Below, piece after piece: positions 9,045 through 19,097 of a stretch of DNA of 64,000 nucleotides (position 1 is the first letter of the stretch; each line of letters starts with the position of its first letter). Origin of the DNA: Paenibacillus sambharensis (GTDB lineage Bacteria; Bacillota; Bacilli; Paenibacillales; Paenibacillaceae). A program made the translations under genes and the position numbers. The notes below the pieces were generated by a model. It saw nothing but the letters and a program-made list of their open reading frames with translations, made no database searches and had not been told where the DNA came from. The DNA lies in contig NZ_QKRB01000035.1 of assembly GCF_003233845.1 (NCBI RefSeq), positions 1 to 64,000 on the forward strand, given 5' to 3'.

Positions 9045-10133
9045 ATGAAATTCAAGACACTGCTGGCTGGCTTGATGGTCATCGTGGCATTGAGCGGATG
9101 CGGCGGAAACCAGACGGGAACGACGAATACGGCGGAGAATGCTGGAGGAGATACGAGTACAACAGGAGCAGCCGCTTCGAATAATGGACAAGCTGGTGAA
9201 ACGGAAGCTTCCGGAGTCAGCGGCAAGCTGGCGTTCTACACTTCGCAGCCTGAAGAGGATGTCACGAAGCTTGTGGACGCTTTTAACAGCCGATATCCGG
9301 ATGTTGAAGTGGAGACCTTCCGTTCAGGAACAGAAGAAGTCATTGCTAAGGTAATGGCCGAGAAGCAAGCGGGCAAGGTTCAGGCCGATGTGCTGCTGGT
9401 CGCCGATGCGGTTACCTTCGAAGGCTTGAAGAAAGCCGATATGCTGCTGAAATATGAATCTCCGGAGCGCGCGAGTATTCCGGAGGAGATGGCTGACCCG
9501 GACGGCATGTATACTGGTACCAAAGTGATGGCAACAGCTCTCGTATATAACACAGCAGCGGTACAGGAGGCCCCTGTTTCCTGGTCCGTGCTAACGGCGC
9601 CGGAGAATAAGGATCAAGCGATTATGCCAAGCCCGGTTTATTCCGGTGCTGCGGCCTACAATGTGGGCGTTCTCTCCCGCAGTGAAGACTTCGGATGGAG
9701 CTTCTTCGAACAGCTGAAGGAGAATGGTATGACCGTCATTAAAGGCAACGGTGCGGTGATCAAGGCGGTAGCAGCCGGTGAAAAATCATACGGCATGGTC
9801 GTGGATTTCCTGGCAGTCAGGGAAAAGCAAAAGGGATCTCCGGTGGAGCTGGTTTACCCTGAAGAAGGCGTGCCGGTCATAACCGAGCCGATCGGTATTA
9901 TGAAGGAGACGAAGAACGAGGCTGCTGCACAGGCCTTTGTCGACTTTGTTTTGTCAGAAGAGGGGCAGAAGCTGGCGGCTGAAACGGGGTACACACCGGT
10001 TCGTGAAGGAATCGCAGCACCAGAGGGCCTGAAGACTGTCAGCGAGATGAAGGTTCTGTCCGGGGACATTGCGGTGCTCACTGAAGCCCGTGAAGAGGAC
10101 AAGAAGGCGTTCATCAGTCTCTTTGGGGAATAA
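9045..10133 (+). CDS. ABC transporter substrate-binding lipoprotein, ferric iron/phosphonate class
   Basis: This 362-aa protein starts with a lipoprotein signal peptide (lipobox LSGC, Cys19) and a Ser/Thr/Gly-rich linker to about residue 58. The rest is a periplasmic-binding fold beginning LAFYTSQPEEDV, typical of the FbpA/FutA/PhnS/ThiB group. It would capture substrate outside the membrane and deliver it to the permease encoded 14 bases downstream. The usual adjacent tyrosine pair of FbpA iron sites is not obvious; the corresponding region has a single Tyr (AAYNVG). Iron is therefore only one candidate substrate; 2-aminoethylphosphonate or thiamine are others. Confidence 0.85.
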   Translation: MKFKTLLAGLMVIVALSGCGGNQTGTTNTAENAGGDTSTTGAAASNNGQAGETEASGVSGKLAFYTSQPEEDVTKLVDAFNSRYPDVEVETFRSGTEEVIAKVMAEKQAGKVQADVLLVADAVTFEGLKKADMLLKYESPERASIPEEMADPDGMYTGTKVMATALVYNTAAVQEAPVSWSVLTAPENKDQAIMPSPVYSGAAAYNVGVLSRSEDFGWSFFEQLKENGMTVIKGNGAVIKAVAAGEKSYGMVVDFLAVREKQKGSPVELVYPEEGVPVITEPIGIMKETKNEAAAQAFVDFVLSEEGQKLAAETGYTPVREGIAAPEGLKTVSEMKVLSGDIAVLTEAREEDKKAFISLFGE

Positions 10134-10147
10134 GAAGGGATCTGCAG

Positions 10148-11899
10148 ATGAGTTCGATACCGACACGAGCAAACCAGAAACAAGGGATCGGCCGGATTGA
10201 TGGCGGTCCCTCTCTTTATATCCGTATGGCCCTGCGAAAAACGTGGCTCTTCGTCCTGCTGCTGATCCTGCTGTTCTGCTTCATTATTCCGCTGTTCAAG
10301 CTGATTCTGCTGAGCTTTGAGGGACAGGGCAGTCTCGGGCTGAGTTCATACATGGATGTGATGAACGAGCCGCGCACGTGGAAGACGCTTAAGGATACCC
10401 TGTGGATTGTGGCCGGATCTACACTCGTGTCTGCTGTCTGTGGAATCGGAGCGGCTTGGGTGATGGCCTATACCGATATCCGCGGCAAACAGGCGCTGCA
10501 TCTGGTGATGCTGCTGTCTTTTATCCTGCCCTCCTATGTGCTGACCCTGTCATGGGCTTCCTTTCTGGGCAATCAGGGACTTGCAGCCCAGCTGCTTCGC
10601 CTGTTCGATCCGGGTGCCAAGCCCTTCAGCATCTACAGCTATGGCGGCATTATCTTTGTGATGGGGATTCATCATTTCCCCTTGGTATACCTGCTGACCC
10701 TGAGTGTGCTGAAGAAAATCCCCCGAGATCTGGAATGGGCAGGCAGAGTAAGCGGCACAGGCCGCTGGAAGGTTTTCTTTCGCATAACACTGCCGCTGGC
10801 GATGCCGGGACTGGCAGGGGGCACGCTGCTTGCATTCCTGGCCTCCCTGGACAACTTTGGTATTCCCGCCTTTCTGGGAATACCCGTAGGGATCTCGGTA
10901 TTGAGTACACTGATCTATGAAGAAATCGCCGGGTTTGGCCCTTCAGCCTTCTCGCGTGCAGCTGTCTTATCCATGCTGCTGGGGCTGCTGGCGCTGGGAG
11001 GCACCCTGGTGCAGTGGGCGGCGGTAAGACGTGTTCGTACGGGAGAGTCGGCCAAGGAGGATGACAGGCCCAGAATCAGGCTGGGCAGATACAGAGGAAT
11101 GCTGGAAGTCATTCTGTGGGGCGGCTTTGCAGTGATCACCTTCGTGCCGCTTCTGTCGATGGCAGCGACCTCACTGAAGCGGGCATATGGGCTTCCCTTC
11201 ACGTGGAGCAATATGACATTCGCTAACTACAGGTATGTCCTGCTTGATAATCCGCGGGTGGGAGAAGCGGTGGAAACCAGCCTCACGCTTGCTCTGGTGA
11301 CGCTTGTGAGCTGTCTGTTGGCCGGTACTGCGCTTGCTTATGCCTCGGTGCGCCGTCCATCCTGGATCACCAGGCTGGCGGAGTCGGCTGTAAGTATCCC
11401 GTATACGCTGCCGGGCATCGTATTTGGCCTCATGATGATTTTGGCGTGGATGGAGCCGGTGCCAGGATGGAATCCGGGTATTTACGGCAGTGCGGGCATT
11501 CTGCTGATCGCGTACTTCTGCCGTTTTCTTATTCTCCAGGTAAGGGCTTCGGTATCGGCAATCATGCAGGTAGACCCGGCAACAGAGGAAGCCTCAAGGA
11601 TGTTTGGGGCGGGCTCATGGAAGCTGTGGCGGTACGTCCTTCTCCCACAGCTTCTGCCGGGACTGGCTGGAGGCGCGCTGCTCGTATTCCTGACGGCTCT
11701 GACGGAGCTGACGGTATCTGCACTGTTGTGGTCACCAGGCAGCCGGACGATCGGCGTGACGATCTTTAATTTTGAGCAGGCAGGCGACACCGCCTATTCA
11801 ACGGCCTTGTCGAGCCTGATTGTACTGCTGATACTGATCGGATTCGGAATGCTGCAGCTGGTTAAGCGGTTCAGCGGAAGACGGGAGGAAAATTCATAA
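10148..11899 (+). CDS. Fused ABC transporter permease (FbpB/ThiP type)
   Basis: This 583-aa polytopic membrane protein has two homologous halves of about six helices each, so one chain forms the whole channel. Each half has an EAA-type coupling loop that docks to the ATPase: EWAGRVSGTGRWKVFFR near residue 197 and EEASRMFGAGSWKLWRY near residue 480. A cytoplasmic linker at about 295-315 joins the halves. Its stop codon overlaps the ATG of the ATPase gene by one base. Iron, phosphonate and thiamine importers share this fused form. Confidence 0.88.
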   Translation: MSSIPTRANQKQGIGRIDGGPSLYIRMALRKTWLFVLLLILLFCFIIPLFKLILLSFEGQGSLGLSSYMDVMNEPRTWKTLKDTLWIVAGSTLVSAVCGIGAAWVMAYTDIRGKQALHLVMLLSFILPSYVLTLSWASFLGNQGLAAQLLRLFDPGAKPFSIYSYGGIIFVMGIHHFPLVYLLTLSVLKKIPRDLEWAGRVSGTGRWKVFFRITLPLAMPGLAGGTLLAFLASLDNFGIPAFLGIPVGISVLSTLIYEEIAGFGPSAFSRAAVLSMLLGLLALGGTLVQWAAVRRVRTGESAKEDDRPRIRLGRYRGMLEVILWGGFAVITFVPLLSMAATSLKRAYGLPFTWSNMTFANYRYVLLDNPRVGEAVETSLTLALVTLVSCLLAGTALAYASVRRPSWITRLAESAVSIPYTLPGIVFGLMMILAWMEPVPGWNPGIYGSAGILLIAYFCRFLILQVRASVSAIMQVDPATEEASRMFGAGSWKLWRYVLLPQLLPGLAGGALLVFLTALTELTVSALLWSPGSRTIGVTIFNFEQAGDTAYSTALSSLIVLLILIGFGMLQLVKRFSGRREENS

Positions 11900-12996
11900 T
11901 GAGTATTCAAATCACCGGTGTCACCAAACGCTTCGGCCGAACCGAGGTGCTCCAGAATATTAGCCTGACCATTGAGTCCGGCGAGTTTATGGCCATTCTA
12001 GGCCCTTCAGGCTGCGGGAAAACTACGCTGCTGCGGCTGCTTGCCGGCTTCGAGGAGCCGACAGAAGGCGAAATCGTCCTAAACGGAAAACGCATGTCCG
12101 CACCAGGATGGACCATGCCCCCTGAGCAGCGCCTCGTTGGTATGGTGTTCCAATCCTTCGCCCTATGGCCGCATCTGTCGGTCCGTGAGCATGTGGCATT
12201 CCCGCTCAAGCATCATAGAGGTGTATCGGCAGCGCTTCGGCAGCGGGTGAACGAACGCGTGGCAGAGGTGCTGGAGCTGGTTGGCCTGGCCCATCTGGCC
12301 AACCGGCAGCCTCATCAGCTGTCGGGCGGCCAGAAGCAGCGTGTGGCGCTGGCAAGGGCAATTGCCGCCGAACCGGAGCTGCTGTTGATGGATGAGCCGC
12401 TCAGCAGCCTTGATGCTATGCTGCGAATGGACATGCGGCGCGAAATTCAGAATATTCACCACACCACCGGCGCGGCGATCGTCTATGTCACTCATGATCA
12501 AGGGGAGGCGCTTGCGATGGCAGACCGTATCGTGGTGATGAACGGAGGCCGCATGGAGCAAGTCGGTACGCCGGAGCAGATTTATCTGCACCCGGAGACA
12601 GAATTTGTTGCCCGGTTCGTATCCAAGGCGAACCTGATACCTGGCATCTGGCAGGGAAGCCGTTTTGTGCCGAAGGGTGCGGGCTGCCGATGGGACGGCC
12701 GCCACGTGGCACAGTCCTTTCAATCATCGAAGCTGTTTCCAGCAAGGCCAGACGAGCTTAAGCTTGGGGCTCATGAACAGGAAGGGGCGGAACCCGGACT
12801 GCTGGCTGAGATCATCAATGTGCAGTTCCAGGGCAAGGAATATCATTACATTGTGAAGACGGACGGCAATCTGATGCTTGACGTTCATGCCGATGAGCGG
12901 TTTGGCAGGGGGGAGAGGGTAACGGTCACCTACCGTGAACAATCCGGTCACCGTATACCGGCCGTCCGTAATTTTGCCGTTCAGTACCAGGCGTGA
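11899..12996 (+). CDS. ABC transporter ATP-binding protein (FbpC/PotA type)
   Basis: This 365-aa protein has Walker A GPSGCGKTT (35-43), the ABC signature LSGGQ (141-145), Walker B LLLMDE (161-166) and the switch His199. A C-terminal TOBE-like regulatory domain occupies about 240-365, as in FbpC, PotA and CysA ATPases. It powers the importer encoded by the two preceding genes, and the ATG overlaps the permease stop (TAATG). It is the last gene of the operon; a terminator lies at 13042. Confidence 0.9.
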   Translation: MSIQITGVTKRFGRTEVLQNISLTIESGEFMAILGPSGCGKTTLLRLLAGFEEPTEGEIVLNGKRMSAPGWTMPPEQRLVGMVFQSFALWPHLSVREHVAFPLKHHRGVSAALRQRVNERVAEVLELVGLAHLANRQPHQLSGGQKQRVALARAIAAEPELLLMDEPLSSLDAMLRMDMRREIQNIHHTTGAAIVYVTHDQGEALAMADRIVVMNGGRMEQVGTPEQIYLHPETEFVARFVSKANLIPGIWQGSRFVPKGAGCRWDGRHVAQSFQSSKLFPARPDELKLGAHEQEGAEPGLLAEIINVQFQGKEYHYIVKTDGNLMLDVHADERFGRGERVTVTYREQSGHRIPAVRNFAVQYQA

Positions 12997-13041
12997 TCAG
13001 CGGGATCAGGGGAGTTTACTGAGGGAGAAATCGTTCTATAG

Positions 13042-13083
13042 GCCGCTTGCACAACCGGAAACGGTTAGTGCAGGCGGTTTTTT
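13042..13083 (+). terminator. Terminator after the ABC importer operon
   Basis: A long imperfect stem (GCCGCTTGCAC... with ...GTGCAGGCGG, inner ACCG/CGGT) is followed by TTTTTTG. Confidence 0.85.
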
Positions 13084-13178
13084 GTTAAATTCTCGAACAG
13101 ATATTCGTTCAGGGGTTTTATCGGCGGGCGGGAAATGGTAAACTTTGAATGATACGTAATCGGTTAAAGGAGCGGCTG

Positions 13179-14546
13179 ATGGCCAAATTAAAAATAAAGT
13201 TTGTTTGCACAGAGTGTGGTACGGAGTCGCCGAAATGGCTGGGTAAATGCCCAGGCTGCGGTGCATGGAACACAATGGTGGAAGAGAAGGAAACAGTAGT
13301 TAAGACACAGGGATTCGGTTCCTCCATCATTCAGACGAAAGAAAAGCCGCAGGCTATCATAAACATAGAGAGCGGGCGGGAACCGCGTATCGAGACCCGA
13401 ATGGGTGAGCTCAATCGTGTACTCGGGGGCGGCGTCGTTCCAGGATCACTGATTCTGGTGGGGGGAGACCCCGGCATCGGGAAGTCCACGCTGCTGCTGC
13501 AGACCTCTCATGCCCTTGCGGTAACAGGGCTCACCGTGCTTTATATATCCGGCGAGGAATCGGTCCGGCAGACCAAGATGCGCGCAGACCGGCTGGGGGC
13601 TTTGACCGATAAGCTATATGTGCTCTGCGAGACGAACATTGAACAGATCGGCGATGCCATTGAGGCTGTCAAGCCCGATTTTCTGGTCATTGACTCTATA
13701 CAGACGGTCTATGAGCCGTCGGTTCAGTCAGCGCCGGGCAGTGTCGCGCAGGTGCGCGAATGTACGGCGTATTTTATGCGGCTGGCCAAGATTAAGGGAA
13801 TCGCTACGGTGCTGGTCGGTCACGTAACCAAGGAAGGGGCAATTGCGGGCCCCAGACTCCTTGAGCATATGGTGGACTGTGTGCTTTATTTTGAAGGGGA
13901 ACGCCATCATTCCTACCGGCTGCTGCGGGCGGTGAAGAACCGCTTTGGCTCCACGAATGAGATCGGGATTTTTGAGATGGGGGAGGAAGGACTCCGCGAG
14001 GTGGAGAACCCCTCGGAGTTATTCCTGTCGGAAAGGCCGCTTGGCGTATCCGGGTCAACCGTTGTCGCCAGTATGGAGGGCACACGCCCGGTACTAGTAG
14101 AGCTTCAGGCTCTGGTCGCTGCGACCAACTTTCCCTCTCCGAGGCGCATGTCCACGGGTATTGACCATCACCGTATGTCCTTGATTCTGGCTGTTCTGGA
14201 GAAGCGGATGGGTATGTTCCTGCAGAACCAGGACGCTTATCTGAATGTCGCAGGGGGGGTCAAGCTGGATGAACCAGCTGTTGATCTAGCTGCAGCCGTC
14301 AGTATTGCCTCAAGCTTTAGAGATGCACCTACCCGCCCCTTTGATGTATTCTTCGGTGAGGTGGGACTAACAGGAGAAGTGCGCGCGGTGTCCCGTGCAG
14401 AGCAGCGGGTGAAGGAAGCCGGCAAGCTGGGCTTCAAGAGGGTTATTATGCCTGAGAAGAGCCTGAAAGGCTGGACACCGCCGAAGGGAATCGAAATAAT
14501 CGGCGTAGGAACGGTGGCGGAAGCCTTGCAGGCTGCGCTTGGCTAG
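13179..14546 (+). CDS. radA: DNA repair/branch-migration protein RadA (Sms)
   Basis: This 455-aa protein (usual length about 458) has an N-terminal C4 zinc finger (CTECG...CPGCG), a RecA-like ATPase with Walker [11 protein letters not shown] (95-104), the RadA-specific KNRFG motif and a C-terminal Lon-like domain. It is a hexameric helicase that extends D-loops in recombination. An upstream in-frame ATG at 13149 lacks a ribosome binding site; AAAGGAG precedes ATG 13179 well. It is followed at once by disA, whose activity RadA is known to modulate in B. subtilis. Confidence 0.97.
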   Translation: MAKLKIKFVCTECGTESPKWLGKCPGCGAWNTMVEEKETVVKTQGFGSSIIQTKEKPQAIINIESGREPRIETRMGELNRVLGGGVVPGSLILVGGDPGIGKSTLLLQTSHALAVTGLTVLYISGEESVRQTKMRADRLGALTDKLYVLCETNIEQIGDAIEAVKPDFLVIDSIQTVYEPSVQSAPGSVAQVRECTAYFMRLAKIKGIATVLVGHVTKEGAIAGPRLLEHMVDCVLYFEGERHHSYRLLRAVKNRFGSTNEIGIFEMGEEGLREVENPSELFLSERPLGVSGSTVVASMEGTRPVLVELQALVAATNFPSPRRMSTGIDHHRMSLILAVLEKRMGMFLQNQDAYLNVAGGVKLDEPAVDLAAAVSIASSFRDAPTRPFDVFFGEVGLTGEVRAVSRAEQRVKEAGKLGFKRVIMPEKSLKGWTPPKGIEIIGVGTVAEALQAALG

Positions 14547-14556
14547 GGGGGCCATC

Positions 14557-15633
14557 ATGAAAGAGTCAAATCAACAGGAAGTTATGAATCAACTGCTGCA
14601 GCTGATTGCGCCGGGTACGCCCTTTCGTGAAGGGCTGGAGAATGTGCTGCGGGCCAAGACAGGAGCCCTTCTCGTAGTGGGCTATAGTCCCGAAGTCATG
14701 GAAGTGGTCGATGGAGGATTCTCGATCAACTGTGATTTTTCACCGAACTATTTATATGAGCTTGCCAAGATGGACGGAGCTATCATTTTAAGTGAGGATT
14801 TGCGCCGAATTCTGTACGCGAATACACAGCTGATCCCGGACAGCTCTATTCCGTCAATCGAGACGGGGATCCGTCACCGTACGGCTGAGCGGGTTGCGAA
14901 GCAGACCGGGAAGCTGGTCGTGTCCATCTCGCAGCGCCGGAATGTCATAACCCTGTATCAAGGCAATCTTCGTTACTCGCTTAAGGACATTGGGGTCATC
15001 CTCACCAAGGCGAACCAGGCCATTCAAACACTGGAGAAGTACAAGGCTGTACTGAGCCAGGATTTCACGAACTTGTCCGCTTCCGAATTTGAAGAGATGG
15101 TGACGCTACAGGAGGTGGCTGGCGTGATCCAGCGGCTGGAGCGGGTGCTGCGGATCAAGACGGAGATTAAGCGGTACGTGAATGAACTTGGCACTGAGGG
15201 CCGCTTGATCAGCATGCAGATGGAAGAGCTCGTCGGCGGCGTGGAAGAGGATGCCTGGTTCCTGCTGAAGGATTACGTCAGGGACAATGTGGATGATAAA
15301 ATCCGTGAAATTCGTACGGGTCTCAAGAAGCTGAGCTCGGAAGAGCTGCTCGATGTGAATATTATTATCAAGCTTCTGGGCTACCCGGCAGCGGGGGCCA
15401 TGTCAGAGGAATCAGTTCTGCCAAGAGGCTATCGGCTGTTAAATAAAATACCGCGATTGCCGATAATCATTATGAACAATCTGGTTGAGCGTTTCGGCCA
15501 CCTGCCCCATATTGTAATGGCTACCATCGAAGAGCTGGACGAAGTGGACGGTATCGGCGAGGTTCGTGCCCGTGCAATCAAGGAAGGCTTGAAGCGTATT
15601 CAGGAGCAAGTTTTCATTGACAGACAGATCTAA
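14557..15633 (+). CDS. disA: Diadenylate cyclase and DNA-integrity scanning protein DisA
   Basis: This 358-aa protein makes the second messenger c-di-AMP from two ATP. The catalytic DAC domain shows D73-G74-A75 and R106-H107-R108; a helical spine follows, then a C-terminal helix-hairpin-helix (about 300-358) that binds branched DNA. It scans for lesions and signals at entry to sporulation. Start ATG 14557 follows AGGGGGG. It is adjacent to radA, 10 bases after its stop. Confidence 0.97.
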   Translation: MKESNQQEVMNQLLQLIAPGTPFREGLENVLRAKTGALLVVGYSPEVMEVVDGGFSINCDFSPNYLYELAKMDGAIILSEDLRRILYANTQLIPDSSIPSIETGIRHRTAERVAKQTGKLVVSISQRRNVITLYQGNLRYSLKDIGVILTKANQAIQTLEKYKAVLSQDFTNLSASEFEEMVTLQEVAGVIQRLERVLRIKTEIKRYVNELGTEGRLISMQMEELVGGVEEDAWFLLKDYVRDNVDDKIREIRTGLKKLSSEELLDVNIIIKLLGYPAAGAMSEESVLPRGYRLLNKIPRLPIIIMNNLVERFGHLPHIVMATIEELDEVDGIGEVRARAIKEGLKRIQEQVFIDRQI

Positions 15634-15746
15634 AATAGGTAAAATTTTCTGATGGGTTCAAAAAAGTTGTCTGTCCCTGCATCTTTCTGTCGATTTTCCG
15701 CTCCGAAGAACGCAAAATGGGGTATAGTATAAATGAGGTGGAGCCA

Positions 15747-16490
15747 ATGATCACAAAATCCATACCGAGTCTCTTCACGATTGGCAACCTGTTCCTGGGT
15801 GTCATAGCCATCATCTCGGTTTTTAACGAAAAGCCGGAGATGGCGGCGATGATGGTTATTATCGCCATGCTCTTAGATGGCGTGGACGGCAGAGTGGCAC
15901 GTGCCCTTAATGCGCAGAGCGAGTTTGGCAAGGAGCTGGATTCCTTGTCCGATGTCATATCTTTTGGTGTAGCACCGGCATTCATTATGTACGTTGTCGC
16001 ATTTCAAGAGCTTAACCCGGCTGTAGCCTGGATCGTTACTGCCCTGTTCCCGATTTGCGGGGCGCTGCGGCTTGCCCGCTTCAATGTTGTCGCTGGAACG
16101 CCTGGCTATTTTATCGGCTTGCCGATCCCGGCTGCCGGAGGCGTTGTCTGTACGCTGGCATTGTTCTACCAGGATATTCCGGTGTCCGTGCTGCTGATCA
16201 GCACATTGGTACTGTCCTATCTGATGGTCAGCAACATCAAGTATCCGAACTTCAAGAAGGTCGGTATTCCTCGCGGGGCAGTTTGGGCGGTTCCGTTAAT
16301 TGTTGCCGTCGTGGTGGTCCTGGGCATTTATCTGCCGGAGCACTTATCCAAACTCATCTTTGTTCCGCTTGTGCTGTACGCACTCTACGGTCTAAAAAAA
16401 AACGTTGACCGCCGCTTGGTGAAAACCCGCAAACGCGGGAAATCCCGCCACAGCGGCGATGAACCGAAACACTCGGAGCATAGCGCCTAA
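15747..16490 (+). CDS. pssA: CDP-diacylglycerol-serine O-phosphatidyltransferase
   Basis: This 247-aa integral membrane protein has the CDP-alcohol phosphotransferase signature DG-x2-R-x2-AR-x8-G-x3-D-x3-D in DGVDGRVARALNAQ followed by G...D...D. About eight hydrophobic helices follow, then a short basic tail (KTRKRGKSRHS). It probably makes phosphatidylserine, the precursor of phosphatidylethanolamine; the family signature alone does not exclude another alcohol acceptor. GAGGTGG precedes ATG 15747. It lies between disA and the PIN/TRAM gene, which are close neighbours in B. subtilis. No psd-like decarboxylase is present in the window. Confidence 0.88.
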   Translation: MITKSIPSLFTIGNLFLGVIAIISVFNEKPEMAAMMVIIAMLLDGVDGRVARALNAQSEFGKELDSLSDVISFGVAPAFIMYVVAFQELNPAVAWIVTALFPICGALRLARFNVVAGTPGYFIGLPIPAAGGVVCTLALFYQDIPVSVLLISTLVLSYLMVSNIKYPNFKKVGIPRGAVWAVPLIVAVVVVLGIYLPEHLSKLIFVPLVLYALYGLKKNVDRRLVKTRKRGKSRHSGDEPKHSEHSA

Positions 16491-16517
16491 TCAGCGAATA
16501 GGTTTGCCAGCAACAAT

Positions 16518-16549
16518 AAAACCGCCTGCCATAATGGTCAGGCGGTTTT
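16518..16549. terminator. Bidirectional terminator between convergent genes
   Basis: A perfect 11-bp stem AAAACCGCCTG/CAGGCGGTTTT has A runs on one side and T runs on the other, so it can end both pssA and the minus-strand gene. Confidence 0.92.
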
Positions 16550-16561
16550 ATATTTGAGCGG

Positions 16562-16951
16562 TCAAGTCAGATTGAATATGCCAAGCGTTGAGCATTTCTT
16601 CGATTCCTGGTCCAGCACTTCTTCAAGTTTAATATCGAGCAGATTGCTCATAGACGATAAGTAAAATAGGTTTCTGCCGATTTCCGAGCGGATTGCATCC
16701 TTGCAGTGCTCGCAGAGCTGGCCGTTCAGATGATGGTCAAGCTTGCTCTTGGCCTGCTCCAGTTCGTCAGGGAAGTCCTGCTTCCGGGCATGAAGCTCGA
16801 CACAGCCGCATTCGGTTACAGCCTTCGTGACAGCTCGGTTGACAGAAGCACCCGATTGTCCAAATTTAGTCATGACATCCAGCAAACTGCGGTGACGAAG
16901 CAGTAGTTCTGATACCTGTTGCTGAAATTGTTCCAGCGTTAGGGCGCTCAT
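16562..16951 (-). CDS. Conserved Cys-containing protein of unknown function (129 aa)
   Basis: The protein is soluble and mostly helical. It carries a CGC pair in the first half (about residues 49-51), a CEHC site (about 80-83) and a late Cys (KKCSTLG), suggesting metal binding. I recall similar Paenibacillus proteins annotated with a DUF1573 label, but cannot verify that. The gene is the only one on the minus strand. A GTG nine bases upstream overlaps its GAGGTG site, so ATG at 16951 (MSALTLEQF) is the better start. It diverges from the PIN/TRAM gene and has a clear promoter. Confidence 0.75.
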   Translation of the reverse strand: MSALTLEQFQQQVSELLLRHRSLLDVMTKFGQSGASVNRAVTKAVTECGCVELHARKQDFPDELEQAKSKLDHHLNGQLCEHCKDAIRSEIGRNLFYLSSMSNLLDIKLEEVLDQESKKCSTLGIFNLT

Positions 16952-16988
16952 GCATTCCACCTCACTTCATAATTTGCTTTCCCACTCT

Positions 16989-17017
16989 ATTATAGAACAT
17001 GGCAGGGCCGGTTACAA
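16989..17017 (-). promoter_or_regulatory. SigA-type promoter of the minus-strand gene
   Basis: Read on the minus strand: TTGTAA (17017-17012), a 17-base spacer and TATAAT (16994-16989), about 40 bases before the start codon. Confidence 0.75.
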
Positions 17018-17107
17018 AAATCTTTATCACATTCTCATTGGTAAAAATTTACCCCCTACGGTTAGACCGCGAAATATTGGCGCATAATTGTAATGGAGGT
17101 GAACCCA

Positions 17108-18205
17108 ATGTTGAAACGCATGATACAAATCATGGGGATAGTCTTTGGAGGAATGGGCGGAGATTTGGCATACGGCTGGATGAATGCCGGTGCAATCTGG
17201 AATGAGCCTGCCTTCGGGATGATGAAGCAAAGTGGAGCTTATTATACGAATGTTGGTCTGGGAGCATTGTGCGGTTTGCTGACAGCAACTGTACTGGCGG
17301 GTTCGATCATTCGCTGGATGCAGACGGGGGCCGAACGGGCGACAGCCGTTCCAATGCCGGAGCTGGTATGCGGCAGCATAGGCCTGTTAGCCGGCCTGAC
17401 CCTGTCCGCTCTTCTCTATCCGGTTACAGCAGGCCTGACAGGGGCTGGAATGATATTGCCTGCAGTGCTAACGCTGTTATGCGGCTATATGGGTATGCGG
17501 ATCGGATTGAACAAGCGTGAGGAGATTACAGCGGGTGTCAAGGCGCTGCTTGAGGCCCGCAAGCCAGCTCCCGCGGAAGAGGAAGACCGCTTCTATGAAG
17601 AACATAAGATTCTGGACACAAGCGTTATTATCGACGGACGGATTGCAGACATCTGCAAAACCGGATTCATTGAAGGCACCTTGGTTATCCCTGAATTCGT
17701 TCTGGAAGAGCTGCAGCATATCGCTGACTCCTCCGATCTCCTGAAACGAAATCGGGGCCGCAGGGGACTCGACATACTGAACAAGATCCAGAAGGAGCTT
17801 GATGTGCGGGTACTCATCTATGAAGGTGATTTCGAGGAGATCGGAGAAGTGGATAGCAAGCTGGTTAAACTGGCTAAAGCGCTTCGCGGAAAAGTGGTAA
17901 CCAACGACTTTAACCTCAATAAGGTGTGCGAGCTGCAGGGTGTATCCGTGCTCAATATCAATGATCTGGCGAACGCCGTTAAGCCGGTCGTGCTCCCAGG
18001 TGAGGAAATTGTGGTTCAAGTCATTAAGGATGGCAAGGAGCATGGACAGGGAGTTGCTTATCTGGACGACGGCACGATGATCGTGGTGGAAGGCGGCCGT
18101 GATTTCATTGGAACAACCATGGAAGTGCTTGTGACAAGCGTGCTTCAAACCTCAGCAGGGCGGATGATATTCGCTAAGCCGAAGCTGCTGGAGAAGGCGC
18201 AGTGA
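17108..18205 (+). CDS. yacL: Membrane-anchored PIN/TRAM domain protein (YacL family)
   Basis: This 365-aa protein has three to four N-terminal transmembrane helices (about residues 1-140), then a PIN-like nuclease domain beginning [15 protein letters not shown] (about 173-187), with further acidic residues in VTNDFNLN, and a C-terminal TRAM domain (about 295-355). The acidic PIN residues imply metal-dependent RNase activity at the membrane, though the substrate is unknown. GGAGGTG precedes ATG 17108; the ATG at 17093 is inside the leader. It has the same position as yacL, between disA and ispD, in B. subtilis. Confidence 0.93.
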   Translation: MLKRMIQIMGIVFGGMGGDLAYGWMNAGAIWNEPAFGMMKQSGAYYTNVGLGALCGLLTATVLAGSIIRWMQTGAERATAVPMPELVCGSIGLLAGLTLSALLYPVTAGLTGAGMILPAVLTLLCGYMGMRIGLNKREEITAGVKALLEARKPAPAEEEDRFYEEHKILDTSVIIDGRIADICKTGFIEGTLVIPEFVLEELQHIADSSDLLKRNRGRRGLDILNKIQKELDVRVLIYEGDFEEIGEVDSKLVKLAKALRGKVVTNDFNLNKVCELQGVSVLNINDLANAVKPVVLPGEEIVVQVIKDGKEHGQGVAYLDDGTMIVVEGGRDFIGTTMEVLVTSVLQTSAGRMIFAKPKLLEKAQ

Positions 18206-18234
18206 ACGAGCTGTGTTCATAGAATAAAAGAATG

Positions 18235-18284
18235 GCCGGTCTTACGCGGATGCTCTGCATATGCGATAAGACCGGCTGCTTTTG
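18235..18284 (+). terminator. Terminator after yacL
   Basis: A perfect 10-bp stem GCCGGTCTTA (18235-18244) / TAAGACCGGC (18267-18276) with a 22-base loop is followed by TGCTTTTGCTT. The T run is interrupted, so efficiency is uncertain. Confidence 0.65.
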
Positions 18285-18308
18285 CTTGCTGCGGCGGTGT
18301 GCAGGTTA

Positions 18309-18338
18309 TTGTATACGCTGGAAAAGGTGGTGTATGAT
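18309..18338 (+). promoter_or_regulatory. Likely promoter for ispD-ispF
   Basis: TTGTAT (18309-18314), an 18-base spacer and TATGAT (18333-18338), about 30 bases before ispD. Confidence 0.5.
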
Positions 18339-18370
18339 AGACGTATTCCATGTACAGCGAGGACAAGAGA

Positions 18371-19093
18371 ATGATGAGCGGAGAGAGGACCTGGAGCGCG
18401 ATAGTTGTAGCGGCTGGCCGCGGAACCCGCATGGGGACTGCAGAGAGCAAGCAGTATCTGCCGCTGCTCGGCAAGCCGATTTTGATACATACCCTTCAGC
18501 TGTTTGAACGGATGGAGGACATAGCAGAGACGATATTGGTTACGGGTGAGAATGATATCGAGCGATGCCGGGAGCTTGTCCGGGAATACGGGCTGGGCAA
18601 AGTGAAGGCTGTGGTGCCCGGCGGGGCGGAACGCCAGCATTCTGTTTATCAAGGATTGAAGGCATCCGGCTCAGACTGGGTGCTCGTGCATGATGCTGTC
18701 AGGCCGCTCGTATCACCCTTGGCAGTGAGACGCTGCATGGCGGCTGCTGTCCACAGCGGAGCAGCGGTGCTGGCCGTACCGGTGAAGGATACGATCAAGA
18801 AGGTGGGACCGGGCGGGGTGATCGAAGACACACCTGACCGCAGCAGTCTTTGGGCCATTCAGACGCCGCAGGCCTTCAACAGCGCTAGGCTGATGGAGTG
18901 CCATGTCAGGGCGGAGGCGGACGCATTCGTAGGCACGGATGACGCGATGCTGGTGGAACGCTGCGGACAGCAGGTGACCGTGGCAGAGGGTGAGTACACG
19001 AACATCAAGATTACGACGCCTGAGGATTTGCCGTGGGCTGCTTTCCTGCTGGAAGAGCGGGACCGGCGCGGCGGAAATAGGGAAGGGGAATAG
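18371..19093 (+). CDS. ispD: 2-C-methyl-D-erythritol 4-phosphate cytidylyltransferase
   Basis: This 240-aa enzyme transfers CMP from CTP to MEP, the third step of the MEP isoprenoid pathway. The nucleotide-binding signature AAGRGTRMG lies near the N-terminus, followed by KQYLPL and later VHDAVRPLV, the usual IspD active-site segments. Two adjacent ATGs (18371, 18374) follow GAGGA by 8 bases; an earlier ATG at 18350 lacks a good site. ispF starts 4 bases after its stop, so the two enzymes are co-expressed. Confidence 0.95.
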   Translation: MMSGERTWSAIVVAAGRGTRMGTAESKQYLPLLGKPILIHTLQLFERMEDIAETILVTGENDIERCRELVREYGLGKVKAVVPGGAERQHSVYQGLKASGSDWVLVHDAVRPLVSPLAVRRCMAAAVHSGAAVLAVPVKDTIKKVGPGGVIEDTPDRSSLWAIQTPQAFNSARLMECHVRAEADAFVGTDDAMLVERCGQQVTVAEGEYTNIKITTPEDLPWAAFLLEERDRRGGNREGE

Positions 19094-19097
19094 AAGC

